A stretch of 64,000 bases of DNA from Pseudolachnospira sp051055405 (GTDB taxonomy: Bacteria > Bacillota > Clostridia > Lachnospirales > Lachnospiraceae), in NCBI RefSeq assembly GCF_051055405.1, contig NZ_CP167068.1, forward strand, positions 1,302,001 through 1,366,000. The letters run 5' to 3'. Each line of letters starts with the position of its first letter. Positions within the stretch are counted from its first letter, which is position 1. Shown here piece after piece: positions 25,712 through 34,627 of this stretch. A program made the translations under genes and the position numbers. The notes under the pieces are model-generated. The model did not search any database, was not told the DNA's origin, and was given only the letters and a program-made list of their open reading frames with translations.

Positions 25712-27255
25712 GAAAACCAACGGTTTTAATGATTTTAGACGGTTTTGGCCTAAATGATAAATGGGAGGGAAATGCGGTCGCCCAGGCGGCGACTCCAAAT
25801 ATGGACCGTCTGATGCGGGAGTATCCTTTTGTCAGAGGAAATGCCAGCGGATTAGCGGTGGGACTTCCCGACGGCCAGATGGGAAATTCGGAGGTCGGAC
25901 ATTTAAATATGGGGGCCGGCCGGGTGGTTTACCAGGATTTGACCAAGATTACCAAGGCTATTGAGGAAGGGACGTTTTTTGAAAATATGTCTCTCTTGAC
26001 GGCGTTCCGAAACGCCAGGGAGCGCGGGACGGCGGTTCATCTTTGGGGACTTTTATCGGATGGCGGCGTACACAGCCATAATACCCATTTATATGCCCTC
26101 CTGGAGATGGCGAAACGCTTGGGACTTACGAAGGTGTATGTGCATGCGTTTTTAGATGGAAGGGATACGGCGCCGACTTCTGGACTTGGATATCTGAAAG
26201 AACTGGAAGAAAAGCAAGAGCAGATTGGTGTTGGACAAATTGCGACGGTGATGGGCCGTTACTACGCGATGGATCGCGATAATCGCTGGGAGCGGGTCAG
26301 CCGGGCCTATGCCGCCTTGACAAAAGGGGAAGGGGAGCGGACTTCTTGTCCTCTCGGCGCTGTCCAGGCATCCTATGACCGGGGAATTACCGATGAGTTT
26401 GTGGAACCGATTGTGGCGGCGGATACGGATGGAGAACCGCTCGCAACGGTGAAAAAAGGCGATTCCGTGATCTTTTTCAATTTTCGGCCGGATCGGGCCA
26501 GGGAGCTGACAAGGGCGTTTTTAGATGATTCTTTCATCGGCTTTGAACGGGAGCCGTTAAAAGAGTTGACTTATGTTTGCTTTACCGATTACGATGCGAC
26601 GATTCCTCATACGCGGATTGCTTTTCCGAAAGAGGAATTGGTCAATACGCTGGGAGAGTATCTTTCCGAACAGGGCCTTCGACAGCTGCGCCTGGCAGAG
26701 ACGGAAAAATATGCCCATGTGACGTTTTTCTTTAATGGAGGGGTGGAAGTACCAAATCCTGGGGAAGAGAGAATTCTGGTGCCGTCCCCCAAGGTGGCGA
26801 CCTATGATTTGAAGCCGGAGATGAGCGCTTACGAGGTATGCGACCGGTTGGTGGAGGCCATCGGGAGCGGAGCCTATGATGTGATCATCGTCAATTTTGC
26901 GAATCCGGATATGGTCGGGCATACCGGCGTGATGTCAGCCGCCATTCACGCGGTGGAGGCGGTGGATACCTGTGTCGGACGCGCGGTAGATGCGCTTCTC
27001 GCGGCAGGAGGACAGATGTTCCTTTGCGCCGACCATGGGAATGCAGAGCAGCTGGTGGATCCGGCCAGTGGAGATCCTTTTACCGCCCATACGACGAATT
27101 CGGTTCCGTTTTTGTTGATTAATGCGGATCCTGCCTATACGTTAAGAGAGGATGGACGGCTCTGCGACATTGCGCCGACGCTGCTTGCGATGTTGGGACT
27201 GCCGCAGCCGTCGGAGATGAGCGGAGTTTCCTTGCTCCAAAAGCGATCGGAATAG
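25708..27255 (+). CDS. gpmI: 2,3-bisphosphoglycerate-independent phosphoglycerate mutase
   Basis: Interconverts 3- and 2-phosphoglycerate with a two-metal site. The 515-residue protein has LMILDGFG (metal Asp), MGNSEVGHLNMGAGR with the phosphoserine Ser, HLWGLLSDGGVHSH, DGRDTAPTSG, FFNFRPDRARE, NFANPDMVGHTG and CADHGNAEQ. Length is normal. It starts inside the end of the small membrane gene, so translation is probably coupled. Confidence 0.97.
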   Translation: MRKPTVLMILDGFGLNDKWEGNAVAQAATPNMDRLMREYPFVRGNASGLAVGLPDGQMGNSEVGHLNMGAGRVVYQDLTKITKAIEEGTFFENMSLLTAFRNARERGTAVHLWGLLSDGGVHSHNTHLYALLEMAKRLGLTKVYVHAFLDGRDTAPTSGLGYLKELEEKQEQIGVGQIATVMGRYYAMDRDNRWERVSRAYAALTKGEGERTSCPLGAVQASYDRGITDEFVEPIVAADTDGEPLATVKKGDSVIFFNFRPDRARELTRAFLDDSFIGFEREPLKELTYVCFTDYDATIPHTRIAFPKEELVNTLGEYLSEQGLRQLRLAETEKYAHVTFFFNGGVEVPNPGEERILVPSPKVATYDLKPEMSAYEVCDRLVEAIGSGAYDVIIVNFANPDMVGHTGVMSAAIHAVEAVDTCVGRAVDALLAAGGQMFLCADHGNAEQLVDPASGDPFTAHTTNSVPFLLINADPAYTLREDGRLCDIAPTLLAMLGLPQPSEMSGVSLLQKRSE

Positions 27256-27299
27256 GTGAGGAATTTTAGACGATAGAAGAATCGGAGGATAAGAAAAAC

Positions 27300-27992
27300 A
27301 TGATTTATACACATGAAGTGGAAATGATGTGTCCGGTAGCGCAGGGGGCCTGCCATGGCGCTGCGCCAATTCCAGAGGAAGCGAACTGGGTAAAAGCAAA
27401 AGAAGTAAAGGATATTTCTGGTCTGACCCATGGCGTGGGTTGGTGCGCGCCGCAGCAGGGAGCGTGTAAGCTGACGTTGAATGTAAAAGACGGAATCATT
27501 GAGGAGGCTCTGGTGGAAACCCTCGGTTGTTCGGGTATGACCCATTCGGCGGCCATGGCCGCTGAGATTCTTCCGGGCCGGACGATTTTGGAAGCGTTAA
27601 ACACGGACCTGGTTTGCGACGCCATCAATACGGCAATGCGGGAGTTGTTTTTGCAGATCGTCTATGGCCGCAGCCAAAGCGCGTTTTCTGAGGACGGTCT
27701 TCCGGTTGGCGCCGGCTTAGAAGATTTGGGCAAAGGACTTCGCTCTCAGATCGGTACCATGTATGGGACGAGGAAAAAAGGCCCGCGGTATTTGGAGATG
27801 GCGGAAGGATATGTCACGGGCATTGCCCTGGATGAGAATGACGAGATTATCGGTTATCAGTTTGTGAATTTAGGGAAGATGACGGATTTTATTAAAAAGG
27901 GCGACGATCCGAATACGGCTTGGGAAAAAGCCAAGGGCCAGTATGGCCGCGTAGAGGATGCAGTGAAGATCATCGATCCGAGAAAAGAATAA
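27300..27992 (+). CDS. NifU-like iron-sulfur scaffold protein (GGGtGRT partner)
   Basis: A 230-residue protein of the NifU/IscU-related type that travels with GGGtGRT proteins. It has a conserved core GVGWCAPQQGACKLTLNV and ETLGCSGMTHSAAMAAEIL, giving cysteines at spacings suited to a cluster or metal. A small C-terminal extension follows the scaffold domain. Start is ATG 27300 after CGGAGG. It follows gpmI by 44 bases and precedes the GGGtGRT gene by 41, so the three could be one transcript. The client protein is not known. Confidence 0.78.
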   Translation: MIYTHEVEMMCPVAQGACHGAAPIPEEANWVKAKEVKDISGLTHGVGWCAPQQGACKLTLNVKDGIIEEALVETLGCSGMTHSAAMAAEILPGRTILEALNTDLVCDAINTAMRELFLQIVYGRSQSAFSEDGLPVGAGLEDLGKGLRSQIGTMYGTRKKGPRYLEMAEGYVTGIALDENDEIIGYQFVNLGKMTDFIKKGDDPNTAWEKAKGQYGRVEDAVKIIDPRKE

Positions 27993-28033
27993 ATTTCGGT
28001 AAGGAAACGGAACGAAAGTAGGAGGAATAAGAG

Positions 28034-29044
28034 ATGGCTTTATTTGAATCATACGAAAGACGGATCGATAAAATCAACGGCGTTCTTCAAAGTTATGGGA
28101 TTTCATCCATAGAAGAAGCGGAGAAGATTACAAAAGACGCCGGACTTGACGTGTACAATCAGGTGAAAAAGATTCAGCCGATCTGCTTTGAAAATGCGTG
28201 CTGGGCCTACACGGTAGGAGCAGCGATTGCGATTAAGAAAGGCTGCCGGAAGGCATCGGAAGCCGCCGCCGCCCTTGGCGAGGGATTGCAGGCTTTTTGT
28301 ATCCCTGGTTCTGTGGCAGATCAGAGAAAAGTTGGTCTGGGACATGGAAATCTGGGAAAAATGCTGCTGGAGGAAGATACGGATTGTTTTTGCTTCCTGG
28401 CCGGCCATGAGTCTTTTGCTGCTGCGGAAGGCGCGATCGGCATTGCTGAGAAGGCAAATAAGGTGCGCCAGAAGCCTCTTCGCGTTATTTTAAATGGTTT
28501 GGGAAAAGATGCTGCTCAGATCATTGCGAGAATCAATGGATTTACGTATGTGGAGACAGAATATGACTATGCCACCGGAGAGTTGAAAGAGGTGTTTCGG
28601 AAGGCATATTCCAGCGGACCGAGAGGAAAGGTAAACTGCTACGGCGCCAATGACGTCCGGGAAGGCGTGGCGATCATGTGGAAAGAGAAAGTGGATGTGT
28701 CCATCACCGGAAATTCCACCAACCCGACCCGTTTTCAGCATCCGGTAGCCGGTACTTATAAAAAAGAGCGGATCGAGGCGGGAGAAAAATATTTTTCCGT
28801 GGCTTCCGGCGGCGGTACGGGCCGTACGTTGCACCCCGATAACATGGCCGCGGGTCCGGCGTCTTATGGCATGACCGATACCATGGGCCGGATGCACTCG
28901 GACGCCCAATTTGCGGGCTCTTCATCGGTGCCTGCCCATGTAGAGATGATGGGACTGATCGGTATGGGCAATAACCCGATGGTGGGCGCTACGGTAGCGG
29001 TGGCGGTAGCCATCGAGGAAGCGGCAAAAGAAGGCAGGTTTTAG
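28034..29044 (+). CDS. GGGtGRT family protein
   Basis: A 336-residue protein named for its motif: SGGGTGRTLHPDNMAAG near residue 256. Other conserved parts are FENACWAYTVGAAIAIKKGC, NGLGKDAAQIIARINGFTYVETEYDYATG cut here in the middle, and GSSSVPAHVEMMGLIGMGNN. It is a soluble protein of unknown function, found mostly in anaerobes beside the NifU-like gene. AGGAGG precedes the ATG. Confidence 0.85.
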   Translation: MALFESYERRIDKINGVLQSYGISSIEEAEKITKDAGLDVYNQVKKIQPICFENACWAYTVGAAIAIKKGCRKASEAAAALGEGLQAFCIPGSVADQRKVGLGHGNLGKMLLEEDTDCFCFLAGHESFAAAEGAIGIAEKANKVRQKPLRVILNGLGKDAAQIIARINGFTYVETEYDYATGELKEVFRKAYSSGPRGKVNCYGANDVREGVAIMWKEKVDVSITGNSTNPTRFQHPVAGTYKKERIEAGEKYFSVASGGGTGRTLHPDNMAAGPASYGMTDTMGRMHSDAQFAGSSSVPAHVEMMGLIGMGNNPMVGATVAVAVAIEEAAKEGRF

Positions 29045-29089
29045 TAAATAATTGTATTTAGCGGTTTTAAGAAGGTGTTTATAGCGATA

Positions 29090-29125
29090 AGGAGTGACTT
29101 TTCCATGAAAATGTAAGTCACTCCT
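29090..29125 (+). terminator. Hairpin after the GGGtGRT gene
   Basis: AGGAGTGACTT (29090-29100) pairs with AAGTCACTCCT (29115-29125), an 11-pair stem. No strong T-run follows, so it may be a weak terminator or a stabilising end. The rest of the gap to 29231 shows nothing I recognise. Confidence 0.45.
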
Positions 29126-29231
29126 ATATTACTAGACGGCCGCCATTAACAGTTTTTGTATGCCGTTTCCGTTGGCGTCTGAGCGTCTACGATTAACTTT
29201 TCCTATGCTTTCACACAATGTTGTGCTGGCT

Positions 29232-29741
29232 TTATTCTTTCTTCCGTGTCAAGAAAATTCCAATGATTGCACCAAGAAGGATAATCGGCGCTGCTTTGGC
29301 AAACAGCCATTCAAATGAGTGAAATGCCACTCCGAGAACGGCTGTTTCAGGATCACTATAATCCCAATCCAAGTAAGGACTTTCTAATGCCAATAAGATT
29401 GCAAAAATTGCTGCTATGACGACACACAATGAGATAAGGAGCCAATGTAGAATTCTTTTTCTTGTAGTTTTTCTCTGTGCAAGTTGCAAGTTTATCACCT
29501 CCAGCTTTGCGGAAATTGCCTTTAAGTCATCAACTTCCGACTCCACGACGTTTTCCCCAAGCAACGCACTCACGGGTGTTTCAAGCGCTTCCGATATGGA
29601 GATCAACATACCAGAATCGGGAACGGATAAACCTTGCTCCCATTTAGAAATGGTTTGCCGCACCACGTTTAGCTTGATAGCAAGCTCCTGTTGTGAAAGT
29701 CCTTTTGATTTTCGGATTGTTTTAATGTTTTCGTTGAGCAT
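29232..29741 (-). CDS. Membrane-linked XRE-type transcriptional regulator
   Basis: 169 residues. Residues 1-60 form a HTH (KSKGLSQQELAIKLNVVRQTISKWEQGLSVPD), the Xre/Cro type. A short coiled segment follows, then two hydrophobic helices at about residues 95-118 and 148-165, with an acidic loop between them outside the membrane. This layout suggests a regulator tied to the membrane that responds to an outside signal. The start has AAGGAGG just upstream on the minus strand. Neighbours give no clear target. Confidence 0.82.
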   Translation of the reverse strand: MLNENIKTIRKSKGLSQQELAIKLNVVRQTISKWEQGLSVPDSGMLISISEALETPVSALLGENVVESEVDDLKAISAKLEVINLQLAQRKTTRKRILHWLLISLCVVIAAIFAILLALESPYLDWDYSDPETAVLGVAFHSFEWLFAKAAPIILLGAIIGIFLTRKKE

Positions 29742-29906
29742 TAAGGACAGCCTCCTTTCTTTCGGTTGTTACCACTATTATAGGCAAAACTGCCTGTTGC
29801 CACAAGCAACGCATTTTAACATTCCAGTAAAATAAAGAAGAATTTGTGATATGATGGAAGAGAGCGTTTTAAGCATTACCATAAACATAAAGGAATGGTA
29901 AAAAAT

Positions 29907-30401
29907 ATGAGAATACGACAGTCCAGACCAGAAGATCTAGAAGAGATGCTTCGTATCTATGAGATTGCCCGCCGGTTCATGGCAGAGCAGGGGAATCCGC
30001 ATCAATGGGGAGATGACAATTATCCGGCGGAGGAGCTTTTGAAAGAAGACATCCGGGAGCAGAGAAGTTATATCTGCGAGGAAGACGGAGCGGTTGTCGG
30101 AACCTTCTGTTACTGGATCGGCGAGGAACCTTCTTACCGGGAAATCCGGGAAGGAGAATGGATGAATGACCAGGTTTATGGCGTGATTCACCGAATTGCT
30201 TCTGACGGGCGCGTGAAGGGCATTGGCTCCGCGGTGGTGGATTGGTGCCTAAACCGTCATAAAAATCTGCGTATCGACACCCATGAGAAGAACCTGGTGA
30301 TGCGAAACCTTTTCCGAAAAAAGGGATTTACTTACTGCGGAAAAATTACCGTGGATGATGGCACCGAACGCTTCGCCTATCAAAAGATTCTGGAATCGTA
30401 A
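29907..30401 (+). CDS. GNAT family N-acetyltransferase
   Basis: A 164-residue acetyltransferase. The GNAT fold shows MRIRQSRPEDLEEMLRIYEI at the start, the acetyl-CoA loop region SDGRVKGIGSAVVDWCL (R/Q-x-x-G-x-G/A type) and NLVMRNLFRKKGFTYCG near the end. Substrate unknown. The frame also has an ATG at 29895, but the AAAGGA site is too close to it; 29907 begins exactly at the family's usual N-terminus. Confidence 0.8.
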   Translation: MRIRQSRPEDLEEMLRIYEIARRFMAEQGNPHQWGDDNYPAEELLKEDIREQRSYICEEDGAVVGTFCYWIGEEPSYREIREGEWMNDQVYGVIHRIASDGRVKGIGSAVVDWCLNRHKNLRIDTHEKNLVMRNLFRKKGFTYCGKITVDDGTERFAYQKILES

Positions 30402-30579
30402 AATGTGGGCCGCCTTGGTTTGTAACATCCGGTTTGAAAGGAAAATAAGAGAACAGCTTGGTTTATTTTCCAGGAAAAACTTGACTTTTTGCATGAGATA
30501 ACGTATTCTAAATAACAGGAATAATTCTCAAAGTTAGAGACCTTATGGATATTTGCTGAAAGGAATAGGAGGATTGGTT

Positions 30580-31002
30580 ATGTACGCAGAGTTTGATGAG
30601 TCTCTGGTAACAGGAAATGAAATGATTGATTCCCAGCATAAAGTGCTGATTGAGAAGATCAATGATCTGGTAGCAAGCTGCGAAGAGAAAAAAGATAAAT
30701 TAAACGCAGTGCGCTTGCTGAACTATTTGGCGGATTACACGGAATTTCATTTTACAGCGGAAGAAAAACTTCAGGCGGAGATTGGCTACCCTGGAATCGC
30801 AGAGCATAAAGAAAAACATGATGAGCTGCGTCGGACTGTGGAGGATCTCCATCAGATGCTGGAGGATGAGGAAGGGCCTTCGGACGCATTCGTCGATCAG
30901 TTGAATAAAAAAGTGATTGAATGGCTGTATTATCATATCAAAGGGTTTGACCGTTCCGTTGCAGAGTACCGTTTTATGAGAGACAACACGGAGAGACTGT
31001 AA
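30580..31002 (+). CDS. Bacteriohemerythrin
   Basis: A 140-residue oxygen-binding di-iron protein. All usual ligands are visible: His in DSQH, His and Glu in EFHFTAEE, two His in EHKEKH, and His with Asp in YYHIKGFD. It probably binds oxygen or nitric oxide in this anaerobe. AGGAGG lies seven bases before ATG 30580; the frame from 30553 has no such signal. A terminator follows at 31016. Confidence 0.92.
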   Translation: MYAEFDESLVTGNEMIDSQHKVLIEKINDLVASCEEKKDKLNAVRLLNYLADYTEFHFTAEEKLQAEIGYPGIAEHKEKHDELRRTVEDLHQMLEDEEGPSDAFVDQLNKKVIEWLYYHIKGFDRSVAEYRFMRDNTERL

Positions 31003-31015
31003 CATAAGGTTTGAG

Positions 31016-31056
31016 AAACGCCGCCGGATGGCAGATACCGACGGCGTTTTTGCTTT
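31016..31056 (+). terminator. Intrinsic terminator of the hemerythrin gene
   Basis: AAACGCCGccgg pairs with ccgaCGGCGTTT, followed by TTTGCTTTTT. The ribosome site of the next gene starts at once after the T-run, so readthrough is needed or a separate start exists. Confidence 0.8.
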
Positions 31057-31069
31057 TTAGGAGGTATCT

Positions 31070-32227
31070 TTGTTTTTTATTCTTTTGACTTGCGGGCTTC
31101 TTCCTTGGATTTTTTCGATTTGGAACATCTACAATCTGGCGCTGGGAAAGCGCAGACCCATCTTTGAGGGACTAGCCTTGTTCAGCGGAGTGATTTTGTC
31201 TACGATGCTTTATCACATGTGGGGAACCGTTCCTTGGGATCAGCCCACGAATACGATGGCCGGCGGTTTGGATATAGGAACGATCCATGAGCCAATTTCA
31301 GGAGATCATGCGGCGCTTTTTGCCATCCTGTGCATTTTGGCAATGATCGCCTATCTGTGGTTAAAATTTGCAGGAATACCGGGAAAGATCAAGCAGGGAT
31401 CGAGCGATAAGATGGATTCACATGAACCGGAGCCGTTAAGGCCCCCGCTGCTTCATGGGATCTTGGCTCTTTTGATTTTTGCGGGATGCGTTTGCCAGAC
31501 TTTATTTTTGGTGCAATTGGGGGACAGCGCAGATTGGATTACCTGGTATCTGCGGCTTCTTCCGGCAAATTTTTTGTTGATGGCATTATTTTTCTTCCGG
31601 GATTTTCTTCTTCAGGAGGCAGAGCGCCAGAAGGGGAGAACATATAAAAATGGTCTTTTGCGGGCGGCTCATATCTGTTTGACTCGGACGTCCCGTTGGG
31701 GCCGGACCGTGGTCTTTTTTCTGGTTCCCCTGCTTTTTCTCTGCGCTATTTTGCTGCTGCTCTTTGGACAGCAGCCGGATGGATTTTTGCGGGTCTTTAC
31801 GGAGACGAGCGAATGGACTCTTTCCACCAAGATATCGCCCCCGCCTGTAACCTTTGATACCCATTATCTTTGTACCGTCTCTTTACGCGGCCACAGGAAG
31901 TTGGTACGGCCGCTCCGTTATGGGATACGGAGGGGAGAAAAGATCGTAGTGAATCGCCAGCTTTGTGTGGCAAATGCTTTTGAAGAACTGATTCAGGAAA
32001 AGACGCCTCGATTTCATCGGGCAGTGCGCCGTTTCTATGATACGTATGGCTATCCGATTTCTCGGTGGATTCGGACGGCATGGACGGCGGATATGGTATA
32101 TTTGCTGATGAAACCATTGGAATGGTTCTTTGTCGCCGTATTATACTTGTTGGATAAAAAACCGGAGAACCGGATTGCCCGCCAATATTTACCCAAAGAG
32201 GCATGGACGTACGCCGATGGAAGATAA
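31070..32227 (+). CDS. Hypothetical multi-pass membrane protein (385 aa)
   Basis: About six hydrophobic helices fill the first 240 residues, including FILLTCGLLPWIFSIWNIY at the start and VVFFLVPLLFLCAILLLLFG before the soluble tail. The tail ends with RRFYDTYGYPISRWIRTAW and LMKPLEWFFVAVLYLLD, which I loosely associate with the DUF6688 group, without certainty. It starts with TTG at 31070 after AGGAGG. Not recognised with confidence; function unknown. Confidence 0.6.
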   Translation: MFFILLTCGLLPWIFSIWNIYNLALGKRRPIFEGLALFSGVILSTMLYHMWGTVPWDQPTNTMAGGLDIGTIHEPISGDHAALFAILCILAMIAYLWLKFAGIPGKIKQGSSDKMDSHEPEPLRPPLLHGILALLIFAGCVCQTLFLVQLGDSADWITWYLRLLPANFLLMALFFFRDFLLQEAERQKGRTYKNGLLRAAHICLTRTSRWGRTVVFFLVPLLFLCAILLLLFGQQPDGFLRVFTETSEWTLSTKISPPPVTFDTHYLCTVSLRGHRKLVRPLRYGIRRGEKIVVNRQLCVANAFEELIQEKTPRFHRAVRRFYDTYGYPISRWIRTAWTADMVYLLMKPLEWFFVAVLYLLDKKPENRIARQYLPKEAWTYADGR

Positions 32228-32242
32228 CGCAGAGGATGCCCA

Positions 32243-32288
32243 AATTATCCTGCTATGAGGCGTGTATGCTCTTGTTAATTGAAGGCAT
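32243..32288 (+). repeat. Dispersed intergenic repeat, copy e
   Basis: Contains CTATGAGGCGTGTATGCTCT then TGTTAATTGAAGGCA. It aligns along its length with copy a at 11503-11547. Confidence 0.6.
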
Positions 32289-32311
32289 AGAGAACAAAAA
32301 GGAGTGGACGA

Positions 32312-33322
32312 GTGAAACAGGAAGAAATACAGATAAAGGCAGGCGTTGTCCATATTTTGGACTCGGATGTAGGCATGCCCGTTTTGTCCGATTGCGCCAT
32401 GGAGATTGGATCGGATTTCAGTGATTTTTTAAAGGGACATATCGAGCGGTTTACCGAAAGCGATGAGAAAAAGCTGTGTCGTTTTGCGCCGGATTCAGAG
32501 GTTGGAGAGATCTTACGGGAGTGTACGGAAGCAAATTTCGTGGAGACCAGCCAGCTTTTGGCGAAGATGCTCTATCGGATTCTCTATGAGAATCCTGCGA
32601 TTCCATCGGCGGACGCGATTCTTTTGTGGATGATGCGCGGTGAGGAAGCGTATTTGGCCTTTTTAAAGATGGATTATAAAACGTCCTATACACATATCAC
32701 GAATCCGGGGGATGAGGGGAACAGCAATGAAATCATTCTTCAAAAGGCGTTGCTGCCGTCGAAAAGTCAACGGCTTTCGGAAGCCTTTTTGGTTCGCCTT
32801 TCGGATTTGGAGCTTCAGCTGGTGGAAAAGCGATACGAAATCAATGGAGAGAAATGTTGGTATTTTTCTGAAAAATTTCTTCAATGTCAGGCTCCCATGT
32901 CCCAGAAAGCGAAGCTGGATGTGGTGACGAAGGCAGTGGAACAGGTAAATCGGAAATATTATGGCGAGGAAGATACCGGCCGGCGGATGGAAATCAAAAA
33001 TGTAATCTACAAAGAGTTGGAAGAGGAAGGGGGTCTGCGGGTAGAAGCCGTCAAGGAAAAGGTATTTTCCGACCGCCCCCAGATGCAGGCGGAACTGGAG
33101 GAAAAGCTGGAAAAATATCATCTGTCTGGGGAGGTGGTCGCGCCAAAGAGCGAGCAGACGCTTCGAAAATTCCAAAAACAGCATTTGACCACAGATACCG
33201 GCATTGAGATTACGATCCCGATGGAAGAGTATGAAAATCCGGAACGGGTGGAGTTTTTGACCAATCCAGACGGAACGATTTCGGTTTTGATTAAAAATGT
33301 CGGCAAGCTGAGCGCGAAGTGA
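32312..33322 (+). CDS. Nucleoid-associated protein, NdpA family
   Basis: A 336-residue soluble protein resembling the NdpA/YejK family: the N-terminal KQEEIQIKAGVVHILD, central SEAFLVRLSDLELQLVEKRYE, and the C-terminal GIEITIPMEEYENPERVEFL segment. These proteins associate with the nucleoid; their biochemical role is unclear. GTG start at 32312 with AAAGGAG upstream. It follows a dispersed repeat and leads into the yaaA region. Confidence 0.72.
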   Translation: MKQEEIQIKAGVVHILDSDVGMPVLSDCAMEIGSDFSDFLKGHIERFTESDEKKLCRFAPDSEVGEILRECTEANFVETSQLLAKMLYRILYENPAIPSADAILLWMMRGEEAYLAFLKMDYKTSYTHITNPGDEGNSNEIILQKALLPSKSQRLSEAFLVRLSDLELQLVEKRYEINGEKCWYFSEKFLQCQAPMSQKAKLDVVTKAVEQVNRKYYGEEDTGRRMEIKNVIYKELEEEGGLRVEAVKEKVFSDRPQMQAELEEKLEKYHLSGEVVAPKSEQTLRKFQKQHLTTDTGIEITIPMEEYENPERVEFLTNPDGTISVLIKNVGKLSAK

Positions 33323-33338
33323 TAAAGGGAGACCAGGT

Positions 33339-33386
33339 ATGAAACGTGCGAGAGGAAGAAGAAAGGCCTGGACGGTGGAAGTATGA
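33339..33386 (+). CDS. Possible 15-residue leader peptide overlapping yaaA
   Basis: ATG with a GGGAG-type site opens a 15-codon frame (MKRARGRRKAWTVEV) whose TGA overlaps the yaaA ATG as ATGA. Since yaaA itself has only a weak ribosome site, coupling of the two is plausible. The high Arg/Lys content is notable. It may also be chance. Confidence 0.3.
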   Translation: MKRARGRRKAWTVEV

Positions 33387-34123
33387 AAATTTTAATCTCT
33401 CCGGCAAAAAAGATGCGGGTGGAGGAAGATCTTCTGCCATGGCGGGAATTGCCGGCTTTTCTACCTAAAACGGAGCGGCTGATGCGCTTTGTACAGGGAC
33501 TTTCTTACGGGGAAGCCAAGGGGCTTTGGGCCTGCAATGATTCGATTGCGGAACTGAACTTTGGCAGATTCCGGCGGATGGATTTGTATGCCGGTCTAAC
33601 GCCGGCGCTGTTTTCTTATGAAGGAATTCAGTACCAATATCTTGCGCCGCGGGTGTTGGAGGAGGAAGCGTTGGAATATTTACAGGAGCATCTTCGCATT
33701 TTATCTGGGTTTTACGGCATTTTAAAACCTTTTGACGGAGTGACGCCGTATCGGTTGGAAATGCAGGCAAAAGCTGGCGTGGACGGGTGTCGGGATCTGT
33801 ATGAATTTTGGGGAAAGGATCTGGCGGATTTCCTAATGGGAGAGGACCGGGAAATTTTGAATCTGGCCTCCCGTGAATATGCCGTGGCGGTGGAACGAGG
33901 ACTAGATGCAGGGAGCCGTGAAGTGACGTGCATCTTTGGGGAACGGGTCGGTGAAAAGATCGTCCAAAAGGGGACAAAGGCAAAGATGGCCCGCGGGGAA
34001 ATGGTGCGCTTTTTGGCGGAACAGGGAGCCAAAGAGATGGAGACGGCTAAGGAATTTCAACGATTGGAATATCGGTATCAGGAAGAACTTTCTTCTGAAA
34101 ATGAGTGGGTCTTTTTGCGGTAG
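33383..34123 (+). CDS. yaaA: Peroxide stress protein YaaA
   Basis: A 246-residue YaaA/DUF328 protein. In E. coli it limits free iron and DNA damage under peroxide stress. The family start MKILISPAKKM is exact, and FDGVTPYRLEMQAK with FWGKDLADFL and NLASREYAVAVE follow. The next gene is a peroxiredoxin, which fits an oxidative-stress group. Confidence 0.93.
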   Translation: MKILISPAKKMRVEEDLLPWRELPAFLPKTERLMRFVQGLSYGEAKGLWACNDSIAELNFGRFRRMDLYAGLTPALFSYEGIQYQYLAPRVLEEEALEYLQEHLRILSGFYGILKPFDGVTPYRLEMQAKAGVDGCRDLYEFWGKDLADFLMGEDREILNLASREYAVAVERGLDAGSREVTCIFGERVGEKIVQKGTKAKMARGEMVRFLAEQGAKEMETAKEFQRLEYRYQEELSSENEWVFLR

Positions 34124-34155
34124 AAGCGTTTTTTAAATAATAAGGAGGAATGGAT

Positions 34156-34611
34156 ATGTTGGAAGTAGGACAGAAGGCGCCGGAGTTTACGCTGCCGGAT
34201 CAGGATGGAAATTTGGTTTCCTTGTCAGATTTTAGAGGGAAGAAGGTAATCCTTTATTTTTACAGTAAGGACAATACGGCGGGCTGTACAAAACAGACAT
34301 GTACCTTTGCGGAGCAGTTTCCGGCCTTTGAGGAAAAAGGAGCGATTATCTTAGGCGTGAGCAAGGATACCGTGGCTTCCCATCAGAGATTTGCCGCCAA
34401 ATATCAGCTGCCGTTTCGGATTTTAGCGGATCCAGAGTTTCAAGTACTGGAAGCTTACGATGTGCGGAAAGAAAAAAATATGTATGGAAAAAAAGTAATG
34501 GGAATCGTCCGTTCTTCGTATTTGATCGATGAAAATGGAGTGATAGAGAAAGTGCATGCCAAGGTAAAACCGGAAGAGAATGCAGACTTGGCGCTGCGGG
34601 ATTTAGAATAA
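34156..34611 (+). CDS. bcp: Thioredoxin-dependent peroxiredoxin (BCP type)
   Basis: A 151-residue thiol peroxidase that reduces peroxides. The peroxidatic Cys sits in NTAGCTKQTC with a second Cys five residues later, as in atypical 2-Cys BCPs, and the fold follows the AhpC pattern (PEFTLPDQDG, VSKDTVASHQRFAAKY). The usual motif reads TPGCT, so the Pro is Ala here. ATG 34156 is chosen because AGGAGG at 34143-34148 is seven bases upstream. Confidence 0.93.
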   Translation: MLEVGQKAPEFTLPDQDGNLVSLSDFRGKKVILYFYSKDNTAGCTKQTCTFAEQFPAFEEKGAIILGVSKDTVASHQRFAAKYQLPFRILADPEFQVLEAYDVRKEKNMYGKKVMGIVRSSYLIDENGVIEKVHAKVKPEENADLALRDLE

Positions 34612-34627
34612 ATCAGGAGATGGTACG

